Source of the DNA: Terrimicrobiaceae bacterium
GTDB taxonomy: Bacteria; Verrucomicrobiota; Verrucomicrobiia; Chthoniobacterales; JAATET01
DNA length: 46,342 nt
Direction: 5' to 3'
NCBI GenBank assembly: GCA_028713285.1
Contig: JAQTOP010000019.1
Coordinates: 1 to 46,342, forward strand
Shown here piece after piece: positions 7,009 through 16,607 of this stretch. The position numbers and the translations under genes were made by a program. The notes under the pieces are model-generated. The model searched no databases. It was given only the letters and a program-made list of their open reading frames with translations, and was not told the origin of the DNA. Numbering within the stretch: position 1 is the first letter of the stretch; the number at the start of each line of letters is the position of its first letter.

Positions 7009-8679
7009 ATGGGAAATAACATTGGGAATTTAGCGGACGCTCCTTCATGGCGCCGCCCGACCGTGCTGGCGGCCGCTGCCGGCCTCCTGTTCGCAGCGCA
7101 TGCGTTCGCCCTGTCGCCGCTGGAGCCGGCGACTGGCTGCTATCTGGGCATCAGCGCCCCGACGCCGGACCTTCTCACGGTTGACTGGAAGACCGCGCTT
7201 GGCCTCGAGCCGGCAACCTACGCCATCTTTTGTGAATTCCCGCTCAATGGCGGCGACGAAACCGATCTCGACGCGCTCGTGAAGCGGAACAACCTGATCG
7301 GCGCAATCACCCTCATCACCTTGGAACCCAGCGGCGGACTCGACACCGTCACCCAGGCGGCCTGCGACACATTCGCCGCCCGGTGCGCCCTTTACGAGGG
7401 CACCGGCGCGAAGTTGATGATCCGGTTTGCCCACGAAATGAACGGCTTCTGGTATAGCTGGGGGCAAAATCCGGCCGCCTACGTGGCAAAGTACCAAATG
7501 CTGGCGACCGCGATTCACGCTGCAACCAAGCAAACCGCCATGGTCTGGGCTCCGAACAACGGCCTCGGTTACCCCTACAAGTCTTACGCGTCGGTTCCCT
7601 TCCCCGAACTCGACACGAACAGCGACGGCCAGTTCAACACGCTCGACGACCCCTATTCCCCCTACTACCCGGGCGACGCCTACGTCGATTGGGTCGGCAT
7701 GTCGGTCTATCACTGGGGCGGCAATCAGAACGTTGTGCCCACCGACCAGGAATTCACGAATCTCCTGACCGGATACAACGGAGCCGCCCCGAATTTCTAC
7801 ACCCGCTATTGCTCCGATCTCGTGCATCACAAGCCACTGATCGTGCCGGAATCGTCCGCGCTGTATCTGGCAGGCGCTCCCGGCGCCGACACGAACCTCG
7901 CCATCAAACAGGGCTGGTGGCAGCAGCTCTTCAATACCAGCGGGCAGACGACGAGCGCCCTCGATATTTCGCTCAGCTTCCCGATGCTGAAAATGATTGT
8001 CTGGTTCGACTACAAAAAACTCGAGTCCACGGTTCCCGGAACCACGGAGGTGGATTGGAGGCTGAACGGAACCGGCGTCGAGCCGATCGCCACGGCGTTT
8101 TCCCAATTCATCGAAACCCAGCGCGCGGCGAAGGCCTGGCTGCTCGGCCTCAGCGACTTCACTGCGGCGAGCTACTTCATCAACCTCGCCAATGTTCCGG
8201 CGTCCATTCCGGCAACCGGCGCCTTCGCCGTTCCCCTCACCGTCAGCTCGCCCACCGACGCCGACTTGATCGTGAACATTCTAGAAAAGGACGCACTCGG
8301 CAATTTCAACTTCGTCGGCGGCACGCCCCGCGCCACGCCCGCCTTCGTTGCGGCCGGCACCCAAAACCACGCCATCGCGATTTCCGCCAGCGCCCTGACC
8401 TCCCTAGTGATTGGCGGCACCTACTATTGGCAGGCCTTTCTCCTGCCTCCCGGCGCGGCATGGCCGAACATCTACGGGGCGACCCCGCAAATCAAAGTGG
8501 GCGCCGTCGTGGCCGCGACGACCGTGGACGCCAACGCCGCCGCGTATGCCGCCAAGCTGAAAAAAATCCAGAAGGCGATGAAGAAAGCCAAGAAGATCGC
8601 CGATCCGGTGGCCCGGGCCAGGGCGCTCAAAAAACTCAAGGCGCAACTGAAGGCGCTGAAGAAGAAATACGGCAAATAG
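7009..8679 (+). CDS. Secreted GH26-family glycoside hydrolase (beta-mannanase-like) with lysine-rich tail
   Basis: 556 residues. A signal peptide spans about 1-35 (TVLAAAAGLLFAAHAFA). The acid/base motif RFAHEMNGFWYSW (E143) is the GH26 signature, and PLIVPESSA (E281) fits the nucleophile strand. An insertion at about 202-214 (DTNSDGQFNTLDD) looks like an EF-hand or dockerin-type calcium loop. Residues 370-510 form a beta-rich accessory domain, and the last 40 residues are strongly basic (KLKKIQKAMKKAKK; KKLKAQLKALKKKYGK), perhaps binding polyanions or the cell surface. ATG 7009 has an AGGGG ribosome binding site about 7 bases upstream; a TTG at 7003 would add two residues. GH26 members cleave beta-1,4-mannans, less often beta-1,3-xylan or mixed glucans. 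Synthase loci usually carry a hydrolase for their own polymer, which makes this the best clue to the product. Confidence 0.82.
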   Translation: MGNNIGNLADAPSWRRPTVLAAAAGLLFAAHAFALSPLEPATGCYLGISAPTPDLLTVDWKTALGLEPATYAIFCEFPLNGGDETDLDALVKRNNLIGAITLITLEPSGGLDTVTQAACDTFAARCALYEGTGAKLMIRFAHEMNGFWYSWGQNPAAYVAKYQMLATAIHAATKQTAMVWAPNNGLGYPYKSYASVPFPELDTNSDGQFNTLDDPYSPYYPGDAYVDWVGMSVYHWGGNQNVVPTDQEFTNLLTGYNGAAPNFYTRYCSDLVHHKPLIVPESSALYLAGAPGADTNLAIKQGWWQQLFNTSGQTTSALDISLSFPMLKMIVWFDYKKLESTVPGTTEVDWRLNGTGVEPIATAFSQFIETQRAAKAWLLGLSDFTAASYFINLANVPASIPATGAFAVPLTVSSPTDADLIVNILEKDALGNFNFVGGTPRATPAFVAAGTQNHAIAISASALTSLVIGGTYYWQAFLLPPGAAWPNIYGATPQIKVGAVVAATTVDANAAAYAAKLKKIQKAMKKAKKIADPVARARALKKLKAQLKALKKKYGK

Positions 8680-8683
8680 CGGC

Positions 8684-8709
8684 GCGAGCGGGCTCATTGC
8701 CCGACTCGC
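8684..8709 (+). terminator. Hairpin after the GH26 gene, probable terminator
   Basis: GCGAGCGGGC (8684-8693) pairs with GCCCG-A-CTCGC (8699-8709) around a 5-base loop, with one bulged A. Only a weak T-rich stretch follows, so it may be inefficient. It begins 5 bases after the stop codon. Confidence 0.5.
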
Positions 8710-8738
8710 TTGTCATCATGCACACGACGGGTTATCAA
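8710..8738 (+). promoter_or_regulatory. Candidate promoter of zwf
   Basis: TTGTCA at 8710-8715 and TATCAA at 8733-8738 are spaced by 17 bases, 20 bases before the zwf ATG at 8759. It lies just behind the GH26 terminator, as expected for a new transcription unit. Confidence 0.45.
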
Positions 8739-8758
8739 GACGGGCCCATCCGACACCC

Positions 8759-10290
<1,532 letters not shown>

Positions 10291-10294
<4 letters not shown>

Positions 10295-11340
10295 GCGATC
10301 TCGTCACCATCACTCCCGGCCTGCCTGTCGAGATCGGACGCATCGAAAAGGAACTCGGGAAGCTCTGGGAGGAAAGCGGCGACGGGAAGACGCGGGCCTC
10401 GCTCATCAACCTCGCGATCTACACGGAGTCCGCAGCCGCCGTGGACCGAAACACGGAACTCATCGCGCAGATCGCCACCGAGCACGCCTGCCGCGCCATC
10501 CTCATTTTCGCAAACCGCACCGCCGCCGAGCGCGGCGCGAAGGCATGGATCAACGCCCACTGCCACGCCGCCGGAAAGCACGAGATTTGCTCCGAGCAGA
10601 TCACCTTCCAGCTCGACGGCGATTCCCCCTCGGCGCTCACGAACGTCGTCTTCGCCCACCTCGACAGCGACCTGCCGCTTTGCTTCTGGTCGCAGGCCCC
10701 TTTCCGCGAGCCGCTCGACTCGCGCCTCTGGAGCTGGATCGACCGCCTCATCTTCGACAGCAACGACTGGGACGACCCGGCGGCGCAATTCGCCCTCGTC
10801 CGCAAAATCGCCACCCTCGGCGAGGTGCGCACCGCGCTGTGCGACCTCAACTGGACCCGCCTGCTCAGCCTGCGCCTCGGCCTCGCCCATTTTTTCGACA
10901 ACGCCTGCGCGCTGCCGTATCTCCGCCAGCTCGACCACGTGGAAATCGTCCACGCACCCGGCGCCCGCATCTCCGCGCTGCTCCTGCTCGGCTGGCTCGC
11001 CCATCAGCTCGACTGGAAGCTCGATTCCGTGCTCGGCCGCCACGCCTTCCGCGCGCCGGATCGCCGCGAAGTCACCTTCGAGTTCGTCATGCGGCCCGGC
11101 GCCTGCATCTCCTCGTGCCGCCTCGCCGCAGGCGACGCGAGTTTCCAGCTCGACCGCGCGCAGCACGATCAATTCTACCACGCAACAATGAGCGGCGGAC
11201 GCTTCGAGGCCTCGTCGCAACTCCTGCCCGCCGGACGCGACCGCATCACGGAGACGCTCCTCATGGAACTCAGCCGCGGCGGCCGGCACCCGCTCTATTT
11301 GAAGGCACTCGACGCGATCCAGCCCCTCCTCGCGGAGTGA
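10291..11340 (+). CDS. opcA: Glucose-6-phosphate dehydrogenase assembly/subunit protein OpcA
   Basis: 349 residues from GTG 10291. This start overlaps the zwf stop (GTGA) and has a GGAGG ribosome binding site at 10281-10285 with 5-base spacing; an ATG at 10279 is in frame but would place the site inside the gene. The sequence shows the OpcA pattern: an N-terminal region with VDRNTELIAQIATEHACRAI, a central LPLCFWSQAP segment followed by SRLWSWIDRLIFDSNDW, and LCDLNWTRLLSLRLGLAHFF. In cyanobacteria and actinobacteria OpcA activates G6PDH. The zwf-opcA pairing supports the call. The exact mechanism in this organism is not known. Confidence 0.9.
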
Positions 11341-11443
11341 ATTCGACGCCTCGCGCGAAGCCGCGACGTCGCGAAAACCTCCCGCCTCAATTCCTCTCTT
11401 TTCGTCTTCGCGCCTTCGCGTGAGAATCCCGCAGCCTCACCTC

Positions 11444-12733
11444 ATGCATTCCTTCCGCTATCACAACGACCGCCTCGCGTGCGAGGACGTCGATCTCGCC
11501 GCCATCGCCGACGCCGTTGGCACGCCCGCCTACGTCTATTCCGCCGGAACGATCCGGGAGAATTTCCGCCGCCTCGACCGCGCGCTGGCCGGCCTCGACC
11601 ACCAGATTTGCTACGCGATCAAGGCGAACTCGAATCTTGCCATTCTCAATCTCCTCGCCGCCGAGGGCGCGGGCTTCGACATCGTTTCCGGAGGCGAACT
11701 CTTCCGCGTGCTGCGGGGGGGCGGCAGCGCGGACCATTGCACCTTCGCCGGTGTCGGCAAGACGCGCGCCGAGATCGAGCAGGGCCTGCGCGAGGGGGTC
11801 CATTGCTTCAACGTCGAAAGCGAGGCCGAACTCGCCTTCATCGACGAAGTGGCCGGCGCGCTCGGCGTCACCGCGCCCGTTGCCATCCGCGTAAATCCCG
11901 ACGTCGATGCCGGCACGCACAAATACATCTCCACCGGCAAAAGCCAAAACAAGTTCGGCATCGGCATCGACCGCGTCGAATCGCTCTATCGCGAAGCCGC
12001 CGCCCGCCGGCACCTCCGCATCCGCGGCGTGCAGACCCACATCGGTTCGCAAATCCTCGATCCCGCCCCGTTCGCCGAGGCCATCGGCAAGCTCATCCCG
12101 ATCGTGGAGGCCTTGAAGGCGCGATACGCCATCGAGTTCTTCAGCATCGGCGGCGGCATCGGCATCGTCTATGACCCCGCGCTGGAAAGCGGTTCGCCCG
12201 CGTGGTGGAGCGCGTCCGACCATCCGCACCGCATCACGCCCGAGGCCTACGCCGAGGCGGTCGTCCCTCTGCTCCGCCCGCTGGAATTGAAAATCCTGCT
12301 CGAGCCCGGCCGCTTTCTCGTCGGCAACGCCGGCGCCCTGCTCGCCAGCGTCCTCTACGTCAAAAAAACTCCGGCGAAGACCTTCACCATCGTGGATGCC
12401 GCGATGAACGACCTCATCCGCCCCGCGCTCTACGACGGCTACCACGAAATCCACCCGCTCGAGCGCGCCTCGGTCCGCGAGCCGGTCGCGATGGACGTCG
12501 TGGGCCCCGTCTGCGAGAGCGGCGACTTCTTCGCGCAGGACCGCGTCCTTTCCGCGCTGGAAGCCGGCGAGCGCGTCGCCCTGTTGAGCGCCGGAGCCTA
12601 CGGCTTCGTGATGTCCTCGACCTACAACTCCCGCCCGCTCCTCCCCGAAGTCCTGGTGAATGGAGAAAATTGGTCCGTCATCCGCAAACGCCAGACCTAC
12701 GACGATCTCATCCGCGGCGAGATCGTCCCGTAG
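11444..12733 (+). CDS. lysA: Diaminopimelate decarboxylase
   Basis: 429 residues. PLP-dependent fold III decarboxylase converting meso-diaminopimelate to lysine, the last step of the pathway. Visible marks are YAIKANSN with the PLP lysine (about residue 60), VQTHIGSQI, the glycine-rich phosphate loop SIGGGIGI, LLEPGRFLVGNAG, VDAAMNDLIRPALY and VGPVCESGDFFAQDR, which carries the cysteine of the partner active site. ATG 11444 gives the usual N-terminus (HSFRYHNDRLACEDVDL). The 103 bases between opcA and lysA hold a CG-rich palindromic stretch with two copies of CTTCGCG near 11405-11420, but no clear promoter. Confidence 0.95.
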   Translation: MHSFRYHNDRLACEDVDLAAIADAVGTPAYVYSAGTIRENFRRLDRALAGLDHQICYAIKANSNLAILNLLAAEGAGFDIVSGGELFRVLRGGGSADHCTFAGVGKTRAEIEQGLREGVHCFNVESEAELAFIDEVAGALGVTAPVAIRVNPDVDAGTHKYISTGKSQNKFGIGIDRVESLYREAAARRHLRIRGVQTHIGSQILDPAPFAEAIGKLIPIVEALKARYAIEFFSIGGGIGIVYDPALESGSPAWWSASDHPHRITPEAYAEAVVPLLRPLELKILLEPGRFLVGNAGALLASVLYVKKTPAKTFTIVDAAMNDLIRPALYDGYHEIHPLERASVREPVAMDVVGPVCESGDFFAQDRVLSALEAGERVALLSAGAYGFVMSSTYNSRPLLPEVLVNGENWSVIRKRQTYDDLIRGEIVP

Positions 12734-13212
12734 CCGCCTCGCCGAAACGGCCTGCGCGGTCGGCGCAGGATGCCTGCGGTCTGAAGATACAGACTCCATG
12801 CCCGGGAGACATACTCTCCCCGGCCCATGAGATTGATTATCCGCCCCTCGCGAGTCGGCAAAATACCTCGCCATTTGCTGGGGCTGCAACCTCGGAACTC
12901 CCCCCATAGAACCGTCAAGTCCCCCCGCGCCGGAAACGACCTATCCGACGGCGGTTCCATTGGCGGATTGATCCAGACAATTTTTGAATGGACGGGAACT
13001 CTGCCAAGAATCCCAAGTGGGACGGGGCCCGCCAGAAAGACATCCTTGCTTTCCCACTTCGCGCGATCACCCCAAACAAATCGAACCGCGAATGATTCCG
13101 GCAGGTCCGCGCGAATTTGATGCCCTATCCAATCCCCCGCCACTCCGCGGTTCGCGCACACATCGATGGATTTCTTCGCTCCTCGATCATTGGTCGCGCA
13201 GACGGTCACCAC
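12697..13212 (-). CDS. Doubtful hypothetical ORF in the lysA-transposase gap
   Basis: An open frame of 171 codons from GTG 13212 runs to TGA inside the 3' end of lysA. The upstream part reads like protein and stays open back to a stop near 13275 (KKIFLADQVVTVCATNDRG, WIGHQIRADLPESF, VRFVWGDRAKWESKDVF), so it may be the remains of a gene whose 5' end was lost beside the transposase remnant. The last 50 codons run through a hairpin-rich stretch and are probably not coding. No family was recognised. The rest of the 12.73-13.39 kb gap shows nothing else; base composition is less GC-rich than in neighbouring genes, suggesting acquired or decaying DNA. Confidence 0.25.
   Translation of the reverse strand: MVTVCATNDRGAKKSIDVCANRGVAGDWIGHQIRADLPESFAVRFVWGDRAKWESKDVFLAGPVPLGILGRVPVHSKIVWINPPMEPPSDRSFPARGDLTVLWGEFRGCSPSKWRGILPTREGRIINLMGRGEYVSRAWSLYLQTAGILRRPRRPFRRGGYGTISPRMRSS
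12751..12823. other. Run of three small hairpins downstream of lysA
   Basis: Three inverted repeats follow each other: CCTGCGC/GCGCAGG (12751-12757 and 12763-12769), GTCTG/CAGAC (about 12779-12794), and CCGGGAGA with TCTCCCCGG (12802-12809 and 12815-12823). No T-run follows any of them. They may terminate lysA transcription, or be a dispersed repeat or structured RNA. Confidence 0.4.
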
Positions 13213-13389
13213 CTGATCGGCCAGGAATATTTTTTTCTGGGAATGCCGTGCGCAGGAGTATCCGTCTTCACGGGTGTCCGGTTAAAGGCAGATTGAGTCA
13301 ATGCTAGCTTGTGAAAATGAGAATGTTACAACGGGAAATGGATGTGACGCATTTGAATTCTGATCGGTCTGTCGGCAGGATTTCCGGCC

Positions 13390-13766
13390 ATGAATTCGGG
13401 CCGCTACATTCTTGATCAGGTAATCGATCTGGTTCACCGCCAGACCTTGGATCGATATGTTCAACGTTACAACGCCGAGATGAAAGTCCGGCATTTCGGG
13501 TGCCGCCAGCAGCTCATTTGCATGGCCTTCGCCCAATTGACGTGGCGGGAGGGGCTGCGCGACATCGAGACGTGCCTCAATACGCGGCCCGAGACTCTTT
13601 ATCATCTTGGATTTTGGGAGCCGGTGGCCAAATCGACTCTGGCCGACGCCAACGGGGTGCGCGACTGGCGGCTGTGAGAGGATCTTGCCAAGGGTCTCAT
13701 TAGCAAAGCTCGGACCCTTTATGCCGGAGAAAATCTTGGCCTCGAGGTGCCCTTGGCCATGGCGTG
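13390..13766 (+). pseudogene. Degenerate IS4-family transposase (DUF4372-type N-terminus)
   Basis: The first 95 codons match the N-terminal domain of IS4-type transposases with DUF4372: LDRYVQRYNAEMKVRHF, LICMAFAQLTWREGLRDIE and STLADANGVRDWRL. A TGA at 13675-13677 interrupts the frame, yet the same frame continues as EDLAKGLISKARTLYAGENL, the expected next segment. The sequence then stops resembling a transposase at about 13765, before any DDE catalytic residue. So the element is dead: a nonsense mutation plus a 3' deletion of about three quarters of the gene. No terminal inverted repeats could be identified. Confidence 0.82.
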
Positions 13767-13961
13767 AGACTGCTCATCGACATGAACCTGTCGCCCGACC
13801 GGGCACTGCTTCTGCGCGAGAAAGGCTTCGAGGCGCTTCACTGGTCAGTCACCGATGCCTACAGCCGCGGGCCTTCAATTCCCCCATTTGACCGCAACGC
13901 CCAACCCGCATACAAGGTATCGAGTGATTGCCAGACACCCAGCCCCTATGAAGAACATTGA
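13764..13961 (+). pseudogene. N-terminal fragment of a DUF5615 PIN-like toxin-family protein
   Basis: GTG 13764 opens with MRLLIDMNLSPDRALLLREK and GFEALHWSVTD, the N-terminus of DUF5615 (PIN-like) proteins with the first catalytic aspartate in LIDMNLSP. After about 32 residues the similarity ends and the frame runs into unrelated sequence overlapping the next gene's start. The full family is about 110 residues with further acidic residues, all missing. Normally a small DUF433 antitoxin precedes it; here the transposase remnant abuts the start codon. This is probably a toxin-antitoxin remnant broken by insertion and deletion. Confidence 0.65.
13888..13916 (+). promoter_or_regulatory. Candidate promoter of the DUF4256 gene
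   Basis: TTGACC at 13888-13893 and TACAAG at 13911-13916 with a 17-base spacer, 31 bases before ATG 13948. The -35 matches five of six consensus bases. Confidence 0.45.
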
Positions 13962-14520
13962 AACAAAAAAGGAGTTCTCACCGAAACAACGTGAAGAGCT
14001 GCTCAGCGCGTTGAAAGATCGCTTTGAGAAAAACAGGAACCGCCACGAGGGCCTTGATTGGGCTAAAGTAGAAGCGAAGTTCAAAGCTAATGCCGGAAAA
14101 CTGCGGGCGCTCAATGAAATGGAACGAACCGGCGGTCAGCCGGATGTGGTGGGGCAGGACAAAAAGACGGGCGAATACCTCTTCTTCGATTGTTCGGCGG
14201 AAACTCCCAAAGGCCGCACGAGCGTTTGTTACGACAGAGAAGGGCTCGAGTCCAGGAAGGAACATAAGCCGGAAAACACCGCAATGGATATGGCGGCGGC
14301 CATGGGCATCGAGCTTTTGACCGAGGGAGAATATTACGAGCTGCAGAAACTTGGAGCTTTCGATACGAAGACGTCGAGCTGGGTGAAAACGCCTTCCGAT
14401 ATGAGGAAGCTCGGCGGCGCGCTCTATGGCGACCGCCGCTACGGCCGCGTCTTCGTCGGTCACAACGGCGCGCAGTCCTATTATGCCACCCGAGGGTTCC
14501 GCGGTTCGCTAAGGGTTTAG
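13948..14520 (+). CDS. DUF4256 domain-containing protein
   Basis: 190 residues, full family length. Characteristic segments are LLSALKDRFEKN, MERTGGQPDVVG, EYLFFDCSAETPKGR, VCYDREGLESRKEH, MGIELLTEGEYYELQKLG, SSWVKTPSDMRKLGGALYGD and YGRVFVGHNGAQSYY. The family has no established function; the protein is predicted to be soluble and cytoplasmic. The gene is less GC-rich than surrounding genes and sits next to transposon debris, and it travels in many genomes with VOC, SRPBCC and DoxX-type genes such as those nearby, so horizontal transfer is likely. ATG 13948 (MKNIETKKEF) fits the family start. Confidence 0.85.
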   Translation: MKNIETKKEFSPKQREELLSALKDRFEKNRNRHEGLDWAKVEAKFKANAGKLRALNEMERTGGQPDVVGQDKKTGEYLFFDCSAETPKGRTSVCYDREGLESRKEHKPENTAMDMAAAMGIELLTEGEYYELQKLGAFDTKTSSWVKTPSDMRKLGGALYGDRRYGRVFVGHNGAQSYYATRGFRGSLRV

Positions 14521-14573
14521 CCTGGGGTTTGCATGGACACGACCGGAATCCGCGCGAAAAGCGAAGCCAGAGA

Positions 14574-14951
14574 ATGAGCGCAAAATGCAATCCGGTCGGC
14601 TGGTTCGAGATCTATGTCCAGGACATGGACCGGGCCAAAGCGTTTTACGAGAAGACGTTCGATGTGACGCTCGAACGCCTGGAGAGTCCCGAGGTGGAGT
14701 TGTGGACATTCCCCATGCAGCCCGATGCTCCCGGATGCGCGGGAGCCCTCGTCGGGATGAGCGGCAAGGACTCCGGCGCGGGCGGAACCCTCGTTTACTT
14801 CCCGGGTCCTGACTGCGCCGCGATGGCGGAGCGTGCGATCCAGAACGGCGGGCGCATCCAGAACGGAAAAAAATCCATCGGCGAACACGGCTTCATCGCC
14901 CACGTATTGGACACCGAGGGAAACCTGATCGGGCTCCATTCGATGCAATAG
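14574..14951 (+). CDS. VOC-family (glyoxalase/bleomycin-resistance fold) protein
   Basis: 125 residues with the vicinal-oxygen-chelate pattern: GWFEIYVQDMDRAKAFYEK at the start of the fold, GGTLVYFPGPDCAAMAERA in the middle, and HGFIAHVLDTEGNLIGLHS at the end. Members bind metal-chelated small molecules or act as isomerases and dioxygenases; this subgroup (PhnB/YdcJ-like single-domain proteins) has no fixed substrate. ATG 14574 starts just before the first strand; an in-frame ATG at 14529 would add 15 residues without fold content. Confidence 0.85.
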   Translation: MSAKCNPVGWFEIYVQDMDRAKAFYEKTFDVTLERLESPEVELWTFPMQPDAPGCAGALVGMSGKDSGAGGTLVYFPGPDCAAMAERAIQNGGRIQNGKKSIGEHGFIAHVLDTEGNLIGLHSMQ

Positions 14952-15064
14952 GGCAACGGTCCGTAGACCACCTGGTCTGGTGCTTCGCCGCCTCGGCGGC
15001 AGGCGGAGAATTCAAGCGGCGCTTTTCGCGCGTGGGAGCATCCTCTCGTTTTCCAATGGAAAGA

Positions 15065-15093
15065 TTGGCCTCTTCCGGGCATTCGGCTATGGT
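15065..15093 (+). promoter_or_regulatory. Candidate promoter of the FAD monooxygenase gene (nearly leaderless)
   Basis: TTGGCC at 15065-15070, 17-base spacer, TATGGT at 15088-15093. The ATG at 15101 follows the -10 by 7 bases, so the transcript would begin at or next to the start codon. Same pattern as at 265-292. Confidence 0.5.
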
Positions 15094-15100
15094 CCCGCGG

Positions 15101-16582
15101 ATGAAAATTGACGCTTTGGTTGTTGGGGCCGGGCCTGTCGGGCTGACCATGGCGGCGGAATTGGCGCGTTACGGATTGTCCGTTCGCATCATCGACAAGG
15201 CGCCGCAACCCACCGACAAATCGAAGGCATTGGTCCTCTGGAGTCGCACGCTCGAGCTGATGGACCGCATGGGCTGCACGGCGTCCTTCGTCGCGGCGGG
15301 ATTTAAGGCGCCAGGAGCCAGCGTCAGCGCCGGAGGCCAGCAGCTCGCGCACCTGTCCCTCGGCGAAGTGGCGAGCCCCTATCCGTATGCGCTGATGATT
15401 CCGCAATCGGACACCGAGCGGCTGTTGACGCAGCACCTGCAATCCCTCGGCATCACGCCGGAACGCACGGTTGAGCTCATGCATTTTTCCGACTCGGCGG
15501 ACGGCGTCGTCTCCACGCTGCGTCACGCGGACGGCCGGGAGGAATCCGTGGAATCGTCCTGGCTGCTGGGTTGCGACGGCGCCCACAGCACCGTGCGGCA
15601 CCAGCTCGGTCTCGAGTTCCAGGGGAACACCCTGAACAGCGATTGGGTGCTCGCCGACGTCCATTTGAGCGGGGTGCCGAATGCCGCGCAGGTCAATGTG
15701 ATGTGGCATTCCGATGGCGTCCTCGTGATTTTTCCGATCACGGAGAGCCGCTTTCGCGTAATCGCCGACGTCGAGAAACCGCCGGGCGAGACCCATCGCG
15801 CCGATCCGACGATGGAGGAAATCCAGGCTGTGCTGGACCGGCGCGGGCCGGGTGGAATCCAGGCGAGCGAGCCGATCTGGCTGGCTGCGTTTCGAATCAA
15901 TGAGCGCAAGGTCGCCGACTACCGGGCGGGCCGCGTCTTCCTCGCAGGTGACGCCGCCCACGTCCACAGTCCCGCCGGCGGCCAGGGCATGAATACCGGG
16001 ATGCAGGATGCCTGCAACCTCGCGTGGAAGCTCGCGCTCGTCAGTCGCGGCCTCTGCGCGCCGACCCCGCTGCTCGAAAGCTACAGCCTCGAGCGCAGCG
16101 CGGTGGGAGACCAGGTGCTCAAAGGCGCGGGCCGCATGACAACCATCGCCACCATGCGCGGCGGCCTGCAGCAATCGATCCGCAATCACGTCGCCTCACT
16201 CGTTTTCGGCCTGCCGCCCGTGCGCCATGCGATGGCGGACGCCCTCACCGAACTCTCGATCGGCTACCCGGACAGCCCGCTCAGCGTCCGCGGGAGCAGC
16301 GCCCATGCAGGACCGCAGGCGGGCCGGCGAGCGCCGATTCGCGAGGGGGAGGCGCCGGTCGGCGCGGGCGATACGCCGCGCTTTGCGTTGTTCGCCAAGG
16401 CGGATGACCGAACGGCGGCCTTGCTCGCGAAATACCCGAACCTCGTCGAACCGCGGGTGCGCGAACCGTTCGAGCCCGGTGGAATCTGGCTCGTCCGACC
16501 CGATGGGTATGTGGCGGCGGCAGCCGCGACGGCCGACGGGGACGCAATTTCGTCGTTCCTCGCAATGGTGTCGGCCCGTTGA
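15101..16582 (+). CDS. FAD-dependent aromatic-type monooxygenase (PheA/TfdB fold)
   Basis: 493 residues. The N-terminal Rossmann fold has GAGPVGL at about 9-15; the second FAD/NADPH motif is LLGCDGAHSTVRHQLG, and the ribityl-binding motif is RVFLAGDAAHVHSPAGGQGMNTG. These three mark the para-hydroxybenzoate hydroxylase superfamily, and the length fits the PheA/TfdB or Rdm-type branch with a C-terminal thioredoxin-like domain (DRTAALLAKYPNLVEPRV, WLVRPDGYVAAAA). The reaction is NAD(P)H-dependent hydroxylation, probably of an aromatic compound; the substrate is unknown. It is convergent with the metal ATPase gene, 25 bases apart. Confidence 0.88.
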   Translation: MKIDALVVGAGPVGLTMAAELARYGLSVRIIDKAPQPTDKSKALVLWSRTLELMDRMGCTASFVAAGFKAPGASVSAGGQQLAHLSLGEVASPYPYALMIPQSDTERLLTQHLQSLGITPERTVELMHFSDSADGVVSTLRHADGREESVESSWLLGCDGAHSTVRHQLGLEFQGNTLNSDWVLADVHLSGVPNAAQVNVMWHSDGVLVIFPITESRFRVIADVEKPPGETHRADPTMEEIQAVLDRRGPGGIQASEPIWLAAFRINERKVADYRAGRVFLAGDAAHVHSPAGGQGMNTGMQDACNLAWKLALVSRGLCAPTPLLESYSLERSAVGDQVLKGAGRMTTIATMRGGLQQSIRNHVASLVFGLPPVRHAMADALTELSIGYPDSPLSVRGSSAHAGPQAGRRAPIREGEAPVGAGDTPRFALFAKADDRTAALLAKYPNLVEPRVREPFEPGGIWLVRPDGYVAAAAATADGDAISSFLAMVSAR

Positions 16583-16607
16583 ACGGACGGCCCGGTCGGA
16601 TTGAGGA

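Noticed and set aside
11341-11443. CG-rich palindromic stretch before lysA as an attenuator or riboswitch
   Set aside because: No lysine-riboswitch landmarks and no T-run; it looks like a generic repeat with two CTTCGCG copies.
12827-13120. Plus-strand 97-codon frame in the lysA-transposase gap
   Set aside because: No domain or ribosome binding site; the opposite strand reads slightly more protein-like, and even that is doubtful.
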